A stretch of DNA of 64,000 bases from Welwitschia mirabilis (taxonomy: Eukaryota; Gnetophyta; Gnetopsida; Welwitschiales): NCBI GenBank assembly GCA_051453625.1, contig JBOZIK010000001.1:217433767-217497766 (forward strand), given 5' to 3'. The notes under the pieces are model-generated. The model searched no databases. It saw only the letters and a program-made list of their open reading frames with translations, and was not told the DNA's origin. The position numbers and the translations under genes are program-made. Shown piece after piece: positions 60,747 through 64,000 of this stretch (position 1 is its first letter; every line of letters starts with the position of its first letter).

Positions 60747-62530
60747 ATGTTAACTATAATAATAATAGAAAGAATTCTTAGAAAGCATAAAATGATTTTC
60801 CTTATGAGTGACATTGCTCAAAGACAAATATGAAATTTAACTAACATAATCTTACTCTTAAACAGAATAATTATTCAACTCCTAATTTAGGTATAGTTAC
60901 TAATAAATCCAACTATTCTAACTCCTGTAAATGCTATGTATCTAATCCTTTTTTTCTTAATCGTGAATTTTTATGCATGTGAGAACATATTCCTCATGAG
61001 AAACTGGGATTTTTAACATTTTTGCTATAAATCACATAATCTATAGGAGAGATTACTATGAGAAATTCATAGTAAGACCTAGTTATTTTTTTCATAAATA
61101 AAATCATAGTTTTAGTTGAGCATCATGGTTTAGTTAATTTTTAATTTCCATTCTTTTTGAAGCTAAGTAATTAATAGTGCTTTTTTTTTCCCTATCTTAT
61201 AGTCACATCTTCTCTTTTGCTATGCTCTTATAAGAAAAATCATTAGTCTCTATCAAAGATTATTAAATAGATGTNNNNNNNNNNATTCACAAAATTGCTC
61301 AAATTACTTCTCAAGGTAATATGTCATTAACTCTTGTGACATATTCTCATTATATAAAACCTATTCTTTGATTATTAAGTTCATAATCAAAGTAAAATAA
61401 AGCTAGTTAAGATTCCTACATGTCATAAGAGAACAAAGTATATGTAATTTAATATTTTTTGTTGATAATTTTAATCAAACTACATCAATAATAAATTTTA
61501 ATCTATACTACTTGTTGGTAATTTAAGTTTTACTCTTTGATTTCTGATAGTAGTAATATGGGGTAATTAAAGAGATAATACAAAAATGCACAAAGTTAGG
61601 ATAGATAAGTATATTTAAGGGATGTAAGAGTTTATTTTCATGTGTATTTCATGATAGAATCTCATCAAACAATTTAAGTATTGTGGGAATGATAAGGATA
61701 ATAAAATAGTAGGAAACACATAAATTATGATACAGAAATAATAATATTAACTTAAAAATATTTTAAACTAAAGTGAATAATAACATAAGTTAATAAGAGT
61801 AATATCACTAAAGGAGTTCACATGATGATATTATAATATTTGTAATTCATCAATTTTTTAAGAAGTTTAGATGTTTAAATAAAAATTATATAATGGTATA
61901 GTTTCATAAAGAATTCTTTATTAATTTAAACATGTAGATCTTAAAAATATCTTTGTAATGATACTTAATTCATGAAAAAGGAGCTATCTAGTGTAAATTA
62001 TAATCCTAAAAAAATATTAATTTATTTAAAAAAGCATTAAGAAATGGGGTAAAAAAAACTTTAACATTAGAATTATAAAATTTTTGATATAATAAAAATA
62101 TTAAAAATAGAAAATATAATTAAAAAGACTTTAAAAACACTCTAACACCATTAATAAAATATTAATATATAAAAAGATGATTTCCCTAAAAATTAGAAAA
62201 AGATGAGGGAAAACTAGTAGGAGAGTTATAGAAAAAATGTTTAAATAACAAAAGTAGGGAAATTAGTGGGTGTCTGATAGAAATAACAATAAGAAAGAAG
62301 ATAAGAAGGAGACCATTTAAGAGAATGACATATGAAAGTAACATAAACAAAATAAAAGTAAACATAAAAAAATAAAGAGAAGATAAAATAATACTTAAAA
62401 TTAAAAAAAAGGATGAGGAACTATCCAACTAATATAGTAGCATTATACCTTAAGCAATATTTGCTTTCCAAATAATAATATGTTTCATGAAAGTTAAACA
62501 AAGTCAAATTTTATGCTAGAAACATAGTGA
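60747..62530. repeat. Macro-tandem repeat, copy 6 (partial)
   Basis: Starts with the unit-start motif and lacks the ~62-bp indel, like copies 1 and 7. A 10-N gap at 61,275-61,284 stands for about 75 bases judging from copy 1. It contains the beginning of the long-form segment, with the hydrophobic frame at 62,186-62,428. Confidence 0.8.
62186..62428 (-). CDS. Small hydrophobic ORF, long-form segment of copy 6 (doubtful)
   Basis: 80 codons starting MDSSSSFF, then runs of Ile, Leu, Phe and Ser, ending SPTSFPSSFSNF. Related to 21,820-22,020 by descent of the DNA. Conservation of the start across two copies is notable, but the composition is what A-rich DNA gives on its minus strand. Confidence 0.15.
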   Translation of the reverse strand: MDSSSSFFLILSIILSSLYFFMFTFILFMLLSYVILLNGLLLIFFLIVISIRHPLISLLLLFKHFFYNSPTSFPSSFSNF

Positions 62531-62630
62531 NNNNNNNNNNNNNNNNNNNNNNNNNNNNNNNNNNNNNNNNNNNNNNNNNNNNNNNNNNNNNNNNNNNNNN
62601 NNNNNNNNNNNNNNNNNNNNNNNNNNNNNN
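62531..62630. other. Assembly gap (100 N) that jumps repeat phase
   Basis: Left flank lies inside the long-form segment (equivalent to about 11,300 of copy 3). Right flank equals unit position about 6,300. About 6 kb of repeat is missing if the unit was complete. Confidence 0.8.
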
Positions 62631-64000
62631 ATGAAAAACCTTGTATTCCAAAATGATTTGGAGCTAAATAATTGCATTACAAGAATGAATATCTTGCATT
62701 ATGAAAAGGGTAAAATGAAAAATTACTTGCAAAAATAACTTATATTAAGGTAAGACTTACAAAACGTTACTCATGAAACCAAGTTTACAATTATTATGTT
62801 AACTTGGCTAAATCTTATTTGAAGGATTTATCTTTATATAATTAAGTAAATATTAAAAAAATATATGTAATTCACTAAGGAAAAATTTAATAGCAATTGA
62901 ATCCTAGTTTCATTTCATCATCATCTTCTCCTATATTGCGACTTTTAAAGTATTACATTTTCATTAATTAAAACTAAAAAGATCCTAAGAAAAGCTCCCT
63001 CATTTTAATGTTAACTATAATGATAATAGAAATAATTATTAGAAATCATAAAATGATTTTCCTTATGAGTGACATTACTCAAGCCAAAGATGAAATTTAA
63101 CTAACATGATCTTACTCTTAAATAAAATAATTATTCAACTCCTAATTCAGGTATAGTTACTAATAATTCCAACTATTATAACTCCTATAAATTCTATGTA
63201 CCTAATCCTTTTTTCTTTTAAATCATAAATTTTTATATATGTGAGAACATATTCCTCATGATGAAACTTGAAATTTTTAATATTTCTACCATAAAGAACA
63301 TGATCTATAGCAGTGATTACTATATGAAATTCATAGTAAAACCTAGTTTTTTTTAGTAAATAAAATCATAGTTTTAGTTGATCATCATGGTTTTGTTACT
63401 TTTCAATTTTCATTCTTTTTGGATTTAAGTAATTAACAGTGCTTTATTTTATTCTACCTTACACTCACATCTTCTCTTTTACTATGCTCTTATAAGAAAA
63501 ATTATTAGTCTCTATTAAAAACTATTAAATAGACATGCATAATGCTCATCATAAGCTTTCCATAAAGGGCTATATGAATGGAAATTTTCATGAATTTTTA
63601 GATTTTCATTAAAATTCACAAAATTGCTTAAATTACTTCTCAAGGTAATATGTCATTAATTCTTGTGATATATTCTTATTATATAAATCATATTCTTTGA
63701 TTATTAAGTTCATAATCGAAGTACAATAAAGATAGCTAAGATTCCTACATGTAATAGGAGAAAAAGGTATATCAAATTTAATATTTTTTATAGATAATTT
63801 TAATCAAACTACATCAATAAATAAATTTTAATCTATATTACTTGTTGGTAATTTAAGTTTTACTTCTTGATTTTTGATAGTATTAATAAGGGATAATTAA
63901 AGAGAATACAAAAATGCACCAAGTTAGGATAGATGAGTATATTTAAGGCATGTAAGAGTTTATTTTCATGTGTATTTCATGATAGAATCTCATCAAACAA
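62631..64000. repeat. Macro-tandem repeat, end of copy 6 and start of copy 7
   Basis: 62,631-63,006 matches the last ~380 bases of the unit, and 63,007-64,000 the first ~1 kb. Copy 7 resembles copies 1 and 6 ('aaaatgattttccttatgag', no 62-bp indel). The array runs off the end of the window. Confidence 0.85.

Overview
The window looks like plant nuclear heterochromatin. It is extremely AT-rich, CpG is scarce, and it holds only plant-type retroelements: a Sirevirus-like Ty1/copia element, chromovirus-type Ty3/gypsy remnants, and LINE pieces with a zf-RVT domain and a DUF4283/CCHC ORF1. I found no intact gene, no rRNA or tRNA gene and no CRISPR array. An angiosperm is likely; the species cannot be told from the sequence.

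Outer regions (1-22,352 and 53,585-64,000). Both are built from one large tandem repeat. The short unit is about 6.7 kb (copy 1 runs 1-6,680 before the start motif recurs). A longer form carries an extra segment of about 1.9 kb. At least seven full or partial copies are present, in at least two subfamilies. The unit contains an old minus-strand TRIM-like element with ~100-bp terminal repeats and a tRNA-iMet-like primer site, and a degenerate coding stretch of unknown family seen in three copies. Copy 4 is interrupted by a 5'-truncated LINE (19,258-20,428, minus strand) and carries a perfect 31-bp fold-back (21,715-21,779). Copy 5 is interrupted by a degenerate Ty3/gypsy pol segment (54,137-56,200). 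Several fixed-size N gaps jump in repeat phase, so the array is probably collapsed in the assembly.

Middle block (22,353-53,584). From left to right it holds: anonymous AT-rich DNA; a minus-strand broken gene with two TATA boxes and a possible 101-bp intron (25,013-25,914); an array of about 25-30 short GC-richer motifs ending CGCACTT (26,040-26,830); a decayed chromovirus (about 27,042-31,514, plus strand); an unidentified coding-like fragment (31,690-32,100); anonymous DNA to 39.8 kb; one structurally complete copia element on the minus strand (39,806-49,966) with TATAT target duplications; anonymous DNA; and a 500-bp segment duplicated on either side of a LINE 5' region (51,807-54,640).

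All elements are broken. Many stops fall where the family has Gln or Trp, and several catalytic Asp or Gly codons carry G-to-A changes, as expected from deamination of methylated cytosine. No genes here can be seen to work together. The most unusual signals are the macro-tandem repeat with its subfamilies, the CGCACTT motif array beside a promoter-like, intron-bearing pseudogene, and the templated fold-back in copy 4.
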